DNA of 64,000 bases from JAZGGS01 sp963714405 (lineage in GTDB: Bacteria; Bacteroidota; Ignavibacteria; Ignavibacteriales; Ignavibacteriaceae). A model generated the notes under the pieces. The model was given only the letters and a program-made list of their open reading frames with translations. It ran no database searches and was not told where the DNA came from. Location of the stretch: NCBI GenBank assembly GCA_963714405.1, contig CAVQOH010000002.1, positions 248,001-312,000 on the forward strand, written 5' to 3'. Position numbers and translations under genes: made by a program. Positions 1 through 8,696 of the stretch are shown here, one piece after another. Every line of letters begins with the position of its first letter. Within the stretch, counting starts at the first letter, position 1.

Positions 1-1
1 C

Positions 2-124
2 AACAAGATGATTTTACTAAGAAAACACCAAAATCTGGATTTCAAATCCCTAATACCTACATATATAGACAGGAGCTTTTTACTATATAATATGCTCTGT
101 ATTTACTTCTTCATAATTCTTTAG
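2..124 (+). pseudogene. Possible C-terminal remnant of a type IX-secreted protein
   Basis: The frame that is open at the window edge begins NKMILLRK. This resembles the usual end of the Ignavibacteria type IX sorting domain, seen intact at 8319 as KKMILLK-stop. Here the expected stop is missing and the frame runs on through unrelated sequence to a TAG at 122-124. It may be the tail of a gene lying left of the window with a lost stop, or a decayed fragment. The evidence is only about eight residues, so the call is weak. Confidence 0.3.
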
Positions 125-236
125 GAAACCGTTGAAAGTAAACTCTTTATAAAAAATACAAGGTTTAAGCATCCTGTTATTATTAAAATGAAAGGGCTTG
201 AAAATAAGGCGATAATATTAAAACCAGAGCAGAATA

Positions 237-446
237 TTGGAACAAGATGACACCAATAAAATCCATTCTGTAGCATCAAGCTGCCCACACTGCGGTAATA
301 AGCTAACTCCCTGGGAGCAGGTACTTTTAGCCACAGACCGAATTCTCATTTGTAAGAAATGTTGGTACACAATCATCTTTGATATTTATGGTGATAGAAA
401 TCAAAATTTACCTGATGCCGACAAAATAAAAAATAAGGAAGATTAA
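237..446 (+). CDS. Small zinc-ribbon protein, function unknown
   Basis: A 69-residue product with two CxxC knuckles: CPHCGNKLTPWE near residue 16 and CKKCWY near residue 39. These could bind one zinc ion. The only start is TTG at 237, since no in-frame ATG lies upstream, and no clear ribosome binding site is visible. The CPHCxxxLxPW motif is shared with the zinc-ribbon protein at 45577-45846 in the sulfate-reduction region, so the two may be distant relatives. It stands alone between non-coding stretches. It could be a real small protein or a fragment. Confidence 0.45.
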   Translation: MEQDDTNKIHSVASSCPHCGNKLTPWEQVLLATDRILICKKCWYTIIFDIYGDRNQNLPDADKIKNKED

Positions 447-585
447 ATTGGGAATTAAAATGAATAGAAAACTTAACTCCAGCATATTTGTTTTTGCTTT
501 AATTTTGTAGAGATAAATAAGAAGGTGTTGATGATGTAACCAACTAATTAGATTTATCTAAGGCAAGGAGCACTCCTTTCACTAA

Positions 586-800
586 TTAATTGTACCAAAA
601 TGGAACCCAACACCAAACTTCCTTTAATTATACTATAAAATCAACACTTTTTAGATATCGAAAACAGTCCCTGACTCTCCGCAAAAGTTTTTTCAAATGC
701 GAGAATTGCGATTTTAAGCAGTTTTCGCATTTTTTGTTCCTATTGATACACTCAAATACCCCTCCCGAAATCTAAAGTGGAACCTTTTTGGAATCCTTTT
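586..800 (+). repeat. Interspersed repeat A, copy 1
   Basis: About 200 bp resembling 4374-4595, with a shorter relative at 10321-10430. Shared blocks are TGTACCAAAATGGAACCC, then ACAGTCCCTGACTCTCCGCA, then a hairpin with perfect 8-bp arms: AAATGCGA at 695-702 and TCGCATTT at 725-732. A 61-codon open frame across 590-775 is a by-product, since the other copies do not preserve a reading frame. The stretch 447-1121 around it holds no intact gene. Confidence 0.6.
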
Positions 801-853
801 GCTACTAGCAACTAATATTGAAGATCTGATAAAACTTACAATTAGCTGATAGT

Positions 854-1104
854 TTAAACTGTTTCAGCCTTTTTTAATTTCTTATTCGAAATAATAATAA
901 ATATGAAACCTAAGGCACCAGCGATTAGCAATCCAAAGTCTTTACAGATCGAAAGATGAATAGTAGTACTAAGCCCAATGACTAACCAGACCAAAGATAT
1001 TATTAATAAGCCACTCGATATTTTTTTGCAAGGAAAGGAGCGAGCATTCCTAGAAGGTAAAGGTTTATGGAAAGAAAGTTATACAGAGCTAATACTTTCC
1101 CCAC
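854..1104 (-). pseudogene. Frameshifted small membrane protein
   Basis: Two minus-strand frames join into an 83-residue hydrophobic protein if one base is added in the T-run at 1021-1027 (an A-run in the gene). The first part reads MGKVLALYNFLSINLYLLG from a GTG at 1102-1104. The second part holds two further membrane segments and ends KKLKKAETV-stop. It starts 18 bp after the stop of the secreted-protein gene at 1122-2006, so it could be the last gene of that operon. No ribosome binding site is evident and I do not recognise the family. Decay and a homopolymer sequencing error are both possible. Confidence 0.4.
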
Positions 1105-1121
1105 AATAACTTAGCATCTAA

Positions 1122-2006
1122 TTATAAAAATTTAATAGATTTTATAAAGTACTCTCCATTCCTACGTACGTCGCCATACCAGATCAATCCGGATATTGTA
1201 TTTCCTTTAACACGGTAAAAATCATTAAGTTCTGGCCCAATAAAGCAGTTTATTTCATCACCATATTTCATTTTTATCATTCCCAACGATCCACCATTCT
1301 CAAGCTTAAAAACAATTGAATCAATTTCTCCTAATTTAACATTAACTAGTTTATTATTATCTTTTGTTCGATAGGTAATATTTGAGTTTTCATTATACTT
1401 TGAGAATGTCACATCCCTTCTCATTTGTCCATTATGATATTTAACATAACTACACGATTTTAGATTTGGACTTGTCAGTGATTTCCTCTCTCCATCTATT
1501 GTTGTGAGAATAAAAACATCAGGCTCATTACTATATCTTATAATTTCCTTTATATTTTTAAGAGAAGCTTCGTATTTAATGTTGCCCGGAACATTATCAT
1601 TGCCTGTAATCTTAATATCCGAACCATTTCTCCACATTAGTTCTGGTATTGTTGGAGTTTCCCCCCTTAGCAATTGTCCCGATAACAAATTAATCTCAGA
1701 AATAAGCCATCCATTTAAATTTTCATTATGAGTAAAAGTAATTTTTTCAATATCATTAAATGATAAAAGGTGCCATAAATTTCCTTGTTTAAGAGGAATT
1801 TTCATGTATTGTTCAATATCCCCTTTCGTCCACGAAGATGGCATCTTGTGTCTTCTATGTATCTGAAAATCAGATAATTCAATAACCGTATTATCAACTA
1901 AAGTAATTCTAGCATCCGGTTTAAGCTGTTCACTTGGAGTTTGAGCAATTAATAACGAACATATAAAAGCTAGAAAAGTAATTATTTCATTTTTTACAGT
2001 TTTCAT
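1122..2006 (-). CDS. Secreted protein of unknown function
   Basis: A 294-residue product with an N-terminal signal peptide (hydrophobic core FLAFICSLLIAQT, probably cut after the Ala-Gln region), so it should be exported. The mature part has no cysteine cluster or catalytic motif that I recognise. It looks beta-rich, with alternating segments such as ITLVDNTVIEL and VFILTTIDGERKSL that suggest repeated strand units. The gene lies 2 bp after the lipoprotein gene at 2009-3229 on the same strand, so the two are probably co-transcribed. A frameshifted membrane-protein remnant follows. Function unknown. Confidence 0.65.
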   Translation of the reverse strand: MKTVKNEIITFLAFICSLLIAQTPSEQLKPDARITLVDNTVIELSDFQIHRRHKMPSSWTKGDIEQYMKIPLKQGNLWHLLSFNDIEKITFTHNENLNGWLISEINLLSGQLLRGETPTIPELMWRNGSDIKITGNDNVPGNIKYEASLKNIKEIIRYSNEPDVFILTTIDGERKSLTSPNLKSCSYVKYHNGQMRRDVTFSKYNENSNITYRTKDNNKLVNVKLGEIDSIVFKLENGGSLGMIKMKYGDEINCFIGPELNDFYRVKGNTISGLIWYGDVRRNGEYFIKSIKFL

Positions 2007-2008
2007 AT

Positions 2009-3229
2009 TTAATCATCTAAAAGTAATTTTTTATTATTAAACCACCACTCTATCCAACTTTCAAAATCATCGTTAAAGTCTTGCCCTGTAATTTGTTTTA
2101 ATATTCTAATATAATTTTGCCTTTCAGGTTCCTTGGCAGGATTATAGACTTTATTTCTAAGTTCTGCGTATTGTATAAAATTAGGAGTTGCTTCAATCGC
2201 ATCTTGCCCCATAAATGATAAAAGCGTTACTATTTGATAGTTTAATAAAGAGCCGGTTCCACCAGGACTCTTTTTGCTTACCGGAAAGTTACCGTGTAAG
2301 AATTCCTCTCTTTTAATATTATACAAAATTATCGGTATTGCGATTGTATGGTCCTCATAAAGACGATTATGAAGAAAATAATTAATAGCACTTTCCCTTA
2401 TTGAGAAATTATCGCTATAACACCCCCGTATGATGTTGTTAACTAAAGCATTACTTAATTCCCCTTTAAAATCTTTTCCCAAATCTTTCGAAAATGAATT
2501 ATTTTTTATATCTAACCATACCACAGGTGATAGACCCCAAACCTTATAAAGAAAATCCCAAATAAATTTCTCTGGCGATCCAATATTTAGTTGCTGTCTA
2601 GGATTTTTCATCTGCTGTGCACTTTTCTCAGTAAGGCTTAACCACTGTTCACAAGGTTTTTCATTTTTTATTGATAATGTAATGGGGATTTCTCCATCAC
2701 TTGTTAAGCTGATATCTCCTTTAATTCTATATCCACTATATAAGGTCCCAAAATTAGTATAATTTGAACTTAGCGCCTTCACAGTTGCATTCATTTTCAA
2801 TGTTGTATTTTGCTTTGTATTCTGAGGAACAACATTAATACCAATTTTTTCTAAAGTATTTTTGATCAAGTCATAATATTTTGATTCATATTCCGATTGA
2901 GACTCTTTTAATTGAGGCGCAGAAATAGAAACTTTCAAAGAAAGGTTATCAATAATTTTATTATTCCATATTGAGATTGGTGGAATAATTTTATCGGGAA
3001 GGATAGGTAGTTTATTTCCCTTTCCTGACATTATTTCATCGATTAATGATCGTGCTTTTTCTATATGTTTTCCTTCTGGATATTTTGCAACATAATATTT
3101 ATATGATATTATATCATCGTTTTCAATCGTAGTATCCCATGTATTATCATCTGAAGAGCAACTTAAAAAAAATGCGCTGAAGCAAATTGCAATTAATAAT
3201 TTCTTTGAGTTGTTATTTTTCATAATCAT
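2009..3229 (-). CDS. Lipoprotein with HEAT-like C-terminus
   Basis: A 406-residue product with a lipoprotein signal: hydrophobic stretch LLIAICFSAFFLSCSS, with the lipobox cysteine near residue 24. Just after it, YYVAKYPEGKHIEKARSLI matches the sequence style of tetratricopeptide-like helices. The C-terminus ends in ITGQDFNDDFESWIEWWF. This resembles the closing motif (TGxDFxxDxxxWxxWW) often seen after HEAT-type repeats in Bacteroidota-group surface proteins. The middle shows no recognised catalytic residues. It is the first gene of a probable two- or three-gene operon with the secreted protein at 1122-2006. Start could be Met1 or Met3. Confidence 0.65.
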   Translation of the reverse strand: MIMKNNNSKKLLIAICFSAFFLSCSSDDNTWDTTIENDDIISYKYYVAKYPEGKHIEKARSLIDEIMSGKGNKLPILPDKIIPPISIWNNKIIDNLSLKVSISAPQLKESQSEYESKYYDLIKNTLEKIGINVVPQNTKQNTTLKMNATVKALSSNYTNFGTLYSGYRIKGDISLTSDGEIPITLSIKNEKPCEQWLSLTEKSAQQMKNPRQQLNIGSPEKFIWDFLYKVWGLSPVVWLDIKNNSFSKDLGKDFKGELSNALVNNIIRGCYSDNFSIRESAINYFLHNRLYEDHTIAIPIILYNIKREEFLHGNFPVSKKSPGGTGSLLNYQIVTLLSFMGQDAIEATPNFIQYAELRNKVYNPAKEPERQNYIRILKQITGQDFNDDFESWIEWWFNNKKLLLDD

Positions 3230-3367
3230 AATAATTTACCCTTAATTACTTAAGTATTAATAATATTATGTATGACTTATCAATAAACGCAATGCGTTTC
3301 AACAACAAATTAACTAGCTAGGAATGTTATTATAAATATAATTAAACTTATTCTTAACATCACCAAC

Positions 3368-3394
3368 TCCTGCTTAATAACTAGGCGGGATTTT
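3368..3394 (+). terminator. Terminator-like hairpin
   Basis: Arms TCCTGC (3368-3373) and GCGGGA (3385-3390) can pair, including one G-T pair, and are followed by TTTTATTGTT. The sequence resembles the clear terminator at 8349-8381 (same loop style TAATAACTAG / TACTAACATAG). No intact plus-strand gene precedes it, so it may be the relic end of a lost gene. The rest of the gap 3230-3574 shows nothing else. Confidence 0.35.
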
Positions 3395-3574
3395 ATTGTT
3401 TGCCAATAAACAACTCTTACTTGACTTTTCACAAACATTATTTGAATTTACATTTACAATAAATTTTCTTCTCCTAGGAGGAGGTTGTTGTGAGGTTCTG
3501 GTGCTTGAAATTTTTCTTCCAGCAATTTCTTTTGGGGTTTGTACAATTATTAAGAACAGATCGGGAGATCAAAT

Positions 3575-4246
3575 ATGTCAATAAAAGTCTACACACCTGA
3601 GGTAAAGTTATCAGGATTAGCAACTGTTGAACGAGTATGTTCCAATTGTAATAAACCCTGGACGGAAAAGATCGAAATCAAAACCAGCGCAAAAGGAAAT
3701 GGAAGTTGGTTTGGCCCAGATCAAATGGAGATGAATAGGGTAAAAGAAAAAGCACATAGGGACTTAAAGGCTGCTGAAGAGTCTGCCAAAAAGCAAGTAG
3801 ATAATCATGTTCTTTGTCCATCGTGTGGTCACTTCTCAACTGACGCGATGGCAAAACATTTTCCAAAAGGGTATCAGGCAGGGCTTGGAATAAAGTATAA
3901 AAAAGCTTTGTTGTATGCGATTATTTTTATGCCAATCTTTGGTCTGGGTGCAGTACTCCTTGGCCAACTAGTTATTAATGCTTCTCCAAAAGATTGGAAA
4001 GATGCATGGTTTCTTATTATCCCTTGTGCAATATTGGCATTACTTCTAGCCTGGGGTTCTATTGATAAGTTAGTAAATGGATTTCGCTTATTAGTTGGTC
4101 AAAATCAAGTAAGAAAATACTTAGAGAATGAGAATGATGAAGGACTTCTAAATCTTGCTGTTTCCTTGTACAGAAAGAACAAGGATTCGCTTGGGGGATT
4201 CATGTGCTGGGCCAAAATGTTACTGGATCGCAGCAAACCAAAGTAA
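3575..4246 (+). CDS. Membrane protein with N-terminal split zinc ribbon
   Basis: A 223-residue product. Cysteines C22/C25 and C81/C84 form two CxxC pairs, likely one zinc ribbon, separated by a charged helical insert rich in Lys and Glu. Two membrane segments follow (roughly residues 110-132 and 143-163), then a cytoplasmic tail with a possible short helical repeat (LLNLAVSLYRKNKDSLGGFMCWAKML). GGGAG lies about 8 bases before the ATG. It has no operon partner: repeat A copy 2 lies downstream. Family not recognised. The layout suggests a membrane-anchored sensor or scaffold, but this is inference only. Confidence 0.6.
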   Translation: MSIKVYTPEVKLSGLATVERVCSNCNKPWTEKIEIKTSAKGNGSWFGPDQMEMNRVKEKAHRDLKAAEESAKKQVDNHVLCPSCGHFSTDAMAKHFPKGYQAGLGIKYKKALLYAIIFMPIFGLGAVLLGQLVINASPKDWKDAWFLIIPCAILALLLAWGSIDKLVNGFRLLVGQNQVRKYLENENDEGLLNLAVSLYRKNKDSLGGFMCWAKMLLDRSKPK

Positions 4247-4373
4247 GTTACTTTTTGGGAACAATGAAGCTGGTGTTTATGAAGTAAGAGATATAAATAT
4301 TTTTAAATGAGCCCCATCAATGAAATCCTGCTTTCGGTAGGTAGGTTGGTAAGGGTTTTATTTAGTCATACAG

Positions 4374-4595
4374 TAATGGTACCAAAGTGGAACCCTCACC
4401 TGAAAATATTTCGATCTTGAGCTAAAACAGAATGTTTTTCAGCCACGCAAACAGTCCCTGACTCTCCGCAACCCTTTTTTCAAATGCGAGAATTGCGAAT
4501 TTAAGCAGTTTTCGCATTTTCTCTCCTCCGTAACCTTAACAAATACACCCTATTTTACCACAACATGGAGACATTTTGGAGAACCTATGGATCAG
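4374..4595 (+). repeat. Interspersed repeat A, copy 2
   Basis: Matches copy 1 (586-800) over about 200 bp and copy 3 (10321-10430) over its first half. It opens TAATGGTACCAAAGTGGAAC, continues to GCAAACAGTCCCTGACTCTC, and then forms the same hairpin: AAATGCGA at 4482-4489 and TCGCATTT at 4512-4519. It fills most of the gap 4247-4689, which holds no gene. Confidence 0.65.
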
Positions 4596-4689
4596 TTATC
4601 ACTGTTTAGTTTACTGACTGTCATATTAATCCCTGTTAAATTTATTAAGCAAATGATTATTTTTTATCATTAAATAATTAATATTACAT

Positions 4690-5755
4690 ATGAGTAAATT
4701 ATTCGCACCACTTAAAATCAGAAATATAGAATTAAAAAACAGAATTGCTGTTTCTCCAATGTGTCAGTACTCCAGTGTAAATGGAATTCCAACTGATTGG
4801 CACCTTGTTCATCTTGGAAATCGCGCAGTCGGAGGGGCTGGATTAATTATAACTGAAGCAACTGCTGTATCTCCAGAAGGAAGAATTTCTCCGGATGATT
4901 CAGGAATCTGGAATGACGATCAAGAAAAAGCATATAAAAGAATTACATCTTTCATAAAATCACAAAACTCAGTTCCAGGAATTCAGCTTGCTCATGCTCG
5001 GAAAGAAAGCATCGACTTATTCTCCCTGGAAAGGAAAGGGAGAGGTAAAAATTGAAGATGGCGGATGGCAGACGCTAGCACCAACCCCTATTCCCTTTGC
5101 AGGAAATTATCCTCATCCAAAAGAAATGAGCGAGGATGATATCAAGCTTGTAATAGAGCAATTTAGACAAGCTGCAAAGAGAAGTATTGATGCCGGCTTT
5201 CAAATAATCGAATTACATTTTGCACACGGTTATTTAGTTCACGAATTCTACTCACCTGTTTCAAACCAAAGAAAAGACAGATACGGACGAACACTTGAAA
5301 ACAGATGCAGATTTGCAATAGAAATCGCAAAGGCTGTGAGAGAAGTAATTCCAAATGAAATACCATTGTTTGTAAGAATTTCATCAACAGATTGGATCGA
5401 AGACGGATGGGATATTGACCAGTCTATTCAATTAGCTAAATGGTTAAAAGATGTTGGCGTTGATTTAATTGATTGTTCCAGCGGTGGTAATGTACTGAAC
5501 GCTAAAATTCCTTTGACACCGGGTTATCAAATTCCTTTTTCAGAAAGAATAAAAAAAGAAACCGGAATATTAACAGGTGGAGTTGGTTTGATTACAACTG
5601 CAGAACAGGCAGAAGAAATTATTAGTTCCGGCAAAGCTGATATTGTATTGCTGGGAAGACAAATATTACGTGAGCCTTACTTTGCTTTTAATGCAGCAAA
5701 AAAACTAAACGTTGAATTGAAAGATTTTCCTAATCAGTATTTAACTGTTAAATAG
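4690..5755 (+). pseudogene. Old Yellow Enzyme-family oxidoreductase, YqjM-like (frameshifted)
   Basis: An FMN-dependent ene-reductase/NADH:flavin oxidoreductase of the YqjM subgroup. These reduce activated C=C bonds with NAD(P)H in the cytoplasm. Visible signatures are PMCQYSS (the YqjM-type cysteine), HLVHLGNR, QLAHAG, the substrate-binding pair in ELHFAHGYLVHEF, and the barrel end with LLGRQILREPYF. The gene is split into 4690-5055 and 4988-5755. Removing one base near 4999 joins LAHA to GKKASTYSPW and gives about 354 residues, a normal family length. Both halves are otherwise well conserved, so sequencing error and recent inactivation are equally possible. It is a single-gene unit. Confidence 0.8.
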
Positions 5756-5957
5756 AATATTGTATAAGCCGATATTTTATTGCTCGAAACGGATTTGAAT
5801 GTTCTGTTGGGTGGAAATCTGGAAGGATGAACGACCTTTACATATACTATTAAATAAATAATTATGACAACTAGCGCTAACTTTGGGATCATCTTCAGTG
5901 TGGCTGCCGTTTCTCTATTTCTACCCTTTTCTGTTTTGCAAGTAGATGAAGATTTTA

Positions 5958-6050
5958 ATACCAAAAAAATTTTACAAATTCGATTTTGATATATCATAGG
6001 ACTCCTACCTGGTTTATGTGATGTGATTTGAAAATTTTGGGAGAGGGTAT
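5958..6050 (+). repeat. Interspersed repeat B, copy 1
   Basis: About 90 bp similar to 10080-10176. Shared blocks are AAAAAAATTTTACAAA, CGATTTT, GACTCCT followed by GTTTATG, then GTGATTT and TTTGGGAG. The two copies differ at scattered positions, so they are old. The gap 5756-6165 holds this repeat and no gene that I can support. Confidence 0.5.
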
Positions 6051-6165
6051 TCAGAGGTCTCCGATGGGACCAAGAGAGAATTTTGCATTAGTTACTAATC
6101 AACATCCATTCATTGCTTTTGCAAGTCAAAAATCTTAAGTTATAATTGATTAACCAGGAGAGATT

Positions 6166-8319
6166 ATGAAAAAATGGGCTCTAATATTATTTATTTGCCT
6201 GTATCCCACCTATCAATCACTTCCACAAGATTGGTCCTGGCAAAATCCTGTCCCGACAAGTAATTCACTCTACAGCATAAAATTCTATAATGATAGCATT
6301 GCATATTGTACAGGTGATGGAGGATTTCTAATGAAATCCACTGATGCAGGACTTACCTGGGAAAGTATTAACTCTAATACTACTTTGTTCTTAGATGATA
6401 TTTTTTTTATTGATGAGTATAATTTTATAGCAGCTGGATACGGAGGGACAATTATTAAATCCCTTGATGGAGGAATCTCTTGGTATAGAGTTATCTCTGG
6501 AACTTGGTATAATCTGACTGATATTTTTTTCATAAATACCGATGTCGGTTGGATTGCTGGAAGAGGAACTATATTAAAGACTACTGATGGCGGAAACAGT
6601 TGGAGTGAAATATCTCAAACTTGGTTTGTCGATTTAACTGCAGTACATTTTTACGACTTAAATTTTGGTATAGTGATAGGTTACGGGGCAACAATGTATA
6701 CAACGACTGATGGTGGGATAAATTGGACAAATTTAAATACTGGGTATTCAGGATTTAGGGATATGTTTGTTCGTTCGCAAATGGAATTTTTTGTTGTGGG
6801 AGATCATGGGCTAATTATCAAAACTACTGATAGTGGCAATACTTGGAACCAAATATATTCCGGCACAAACAAATCTATAAGATCAATTGACTTTAAAGAT
6901 GAAAACAATGGAATAGCCGTTGGAGTAGATGGAATAATTTTGATTACAAATGATGGTGGTGAAAATTGGATGAACATCTCAAATCAATACAGTGATACAG
7001 ATGATCTCTATTCCACTAATATTAATTCTAACGGTTTTGCTTTGTCAGCAGGAAGAACGGGCAAGTTAATTCGATCAACTGATTGCGGAGTAACTTGGAA
7101 TAGTATTAGACAGGGTTATTTAAACAAATTAAATTCCATTTATATGCTCAACAAAATGGAAGGTTGGGTTGTTGGAAACGCGGGACTAATTCTCAGAACC
7201 ACTGATGGAGGAAAAAATTGGGAGAAGGCTGATAGCATTACAAGTGTAAATCTATATGATTTACTTTTTATCACAGACAGCATTGGTTGGATTGTCGGAG
7301 ATATAGGAACGGTATACAAAACTAACAACCGTGGTCATTCCTGGGAGCAGGTAGACCAGTTTGGAAGTATAAAAATTTACTCAATATTTTTCATCAATGA
7401 AAATATGGGATGGATTGCCGGAGGCAATGGATCAATCTTCAACACAATAAATGCCGGGAATCTGTGGACACAACAAATCACGCATACAAATCACAATATT
7501 ATTTCCATATTTTTCTCAGATGAAAATTATGGTTGGTGTACCCAATCTCACGATGTTGCGCCAATACTATATACAACTGACGGTGGGTATAATTGGGAAT
7601 CTACAATTAATTTCTATGGTCTTAAATATTCTGTATTTTTTACTGATAGTATACGGGGATGGGTTGTTGGCGGAGGGACAGAATATAGTAATCTTGATTA
7701 TGGTAAGGTTTTTAAAACCACCAATGGTGGTTTCACCTGGGAGGAATATCTTTATGGATACGCAGGTGAATGGGGGTATCGTTTTTTCGATGTTCATTTT
7801 CTTGATTTTCAAAGAGGGTGGATTTTTGGAAGAATATTAGCTGATGGTGGTATGCACAGAGAGGGTGTAATCGCATACACTATGGATGGTGGGGAAAATT
7901 TAATTTTTCAAAGAAGCAATACCGCCAATCCTTTAGTCTCAGCTTCTATTGTTGATGAAAGACATATATGGGTTGTTGGTGACAAAGGGACAATTTTGCA
8001 AAGTGATAGTTCTCATATCATCACCCAGTCTGTTGAAGAAGATATAATTACTATATCCAATTTCTTACTATCACAAAACTACCCCAACCCATTCAACCCT
8101 TCAACAACCATAAATTATCAAATCCCCGAATTAAGTTTTGTTACGCTTAAAGTTTATGACGTGTTAGGTAATAAAATCGAAACATTAGTTAACGAAGAAA
8201 AACATATTGGGACTCACACAATTGAGTTTAATGCATCAAGTTTACCGAGTGGTATCTACTTCTACCAACTACAAACCCCCAACTTCACCCAAACTAAGAA
8301 GATGATTTTACTAAAATAA
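6166..8319 (+). CDS. Type IX-secreted YCF48/BNR-repeat beta-propeller protein
   Basis: A 717-residue exported protein. It has a signal peptide at residues 1-20, then about 13 repeats, each ending in a variant of TTDGGxxW (for example KTTDGGNSW, RTTDGGKNW, KTTNGGFTW). This is the pattern of YCF48/sortilin-type BNR propellers, probably folded as two linked propellers. From residue 638 comes a type IX secretion C-terminal sorting domain: NYPNPFNPST, LKVYDVLGNKI, LPSGIYFYQL and the final TKKMILLK. The protein should cross the outer membrane and be surface-attached or released. AGGAGAG sits 5 bases before the ATG and a strong terminator follows at 8349. Ligand unknown. This tail is the best taxonomic marker in the window. 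Confidence 0.9.
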   Translation: MKKWALILFICLYPTYQSLPQDWSWQNPVPTSNSLYSIKFYNDSIAYCTGDGGFLMKSTDAGLTWESINSNTTLFLDDIFFIDEYNFIAAGYGGTIIKSLDGGISWYRVISGTWYNLTDIFFINTDVGWIAGRGTILKTTDGGNSWSEISQTWFVDLTAVHFYDLNFGIVIGYGATMYTTTDGGINWTNLNTGYSGFRDMFVRSQMEFFVVGDHGLIIKTTDSGNTWNQIYSGTNKSIRSIDFKDENNGIAVGVDGIILITNDGGENWMNISNQYSDTDDLYSTNINSNGFALSAGRTGKLIRSTDCGVTWNSIRQGYLNKLNSIYMLNKMEGWVVGNAGLILRTTDGGKNWEKADSITSVNLYDLLFITDSIGWIVGDIGTVYKTNNRGHSWEQVDQFGSIKIYSIFFINENMGWIAGGNGSIFNTINAGNLWTQQITHTNHNIISIFFSDENYGWCTQSHDVAPILYTTDGGYNWESTINFYGLKYSVFFTDSIRGWVVGGGTEYSNLDYGKVFKTTNGGFTWEEYLYGYAGEWGYRFFDVHFLDFQRGWIFGRILADGGMHREGVIAYTMDGGENLIFQRSNTANPLVSASIVDERHIWVVGDKGTILQSDSSHIITQSVEEDIITISNFLLSQNYPNPFNPSTTINYQIPELSFVTLKVYDVLGNKIETLVNEEKHIGTHTIEFNASSLPSGIYFYQLQTPNFTQTKKMILLK

Positions 8320-8348
8320 ATCCCAACAACTTAATTCATTTTCCCTAG

Positions 8349-8381
8349 CCCCCGCTTACTAACATAGGCGGGGTTTTTTTT
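8349..8381 (+). terminator. Intrinsic terminator of the propeller gene
   Basis: Arms CCCCGC (8350-8355) and GCGGGG (8368-8373) with a 12-base loop, followed directly by eight T residues. It lies 30 bp after the stop at 8319. Confidence 0.85.
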
Positions 8382-8457
8382 GTCCAATCTTTCAACAGCA
8401 TCCCGCAAGTCATCACTTCTCAAGTGTGCATTTTGAAGGGCTACAGAGTATAAGACC

Positions 8458-8493
8458 TTACTTCACTCCAATCTTTATGCTTTGATTTTTGTT
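8458..8493 (+). repeat. Short intergenic repeat D, copy 1
   Basis: A 36-base block containing TCACTCCAATCTTTATGCTT, found again at 10029-10064 with a single mismatch. Both copies are intergenic and flank the fucose-isomerase-like gene. The gap 8320-8696 otherwise holds the terminator and a 27-codon ATG frame at 8594-8677 (MKNIEGKWAGRIYE), which may be a gene fragment. Confidence 0.55.
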
Positions 8494-8696
8494 CTGAAAG
8501 TAGCAGAAGAGACTTATACTAATAAAAATTTATTTCTAATATTATATGTAAAATTTTAATAATTGCTCAATAAAAGTAAATTGAGAAATAAAAATGAAAA
8601 ATATTGAAGGTAAGTGGGCTGGAAGAATTTATGAAACAAACACTAAAACAGATACTATCTACATCCAATTAATATAAAATCAAATACAGGAAGAAA

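Noticed and set aside
590..775. 61-codon plus-strand frame
   Set aside because: It lies wholly within repeat A; the other copies do not keep this frame.
3396..3584. 62-codon plus-strand frame
   Set aside because: Low-complexity hydrophobic product, no ribosome binding site, and it overlaps the start of the better supported gene at 3575.
5734..5997. 87-codon minus-strand frame
   Set aside because: Overlaps repeat B and the end of the OYE gene; no motif and no ribosome binding site.
7451..7840. 129-codon plus-strand frame
   Set aside because: Out-of-frame shadow of the propeller gene, produced by its repeats.
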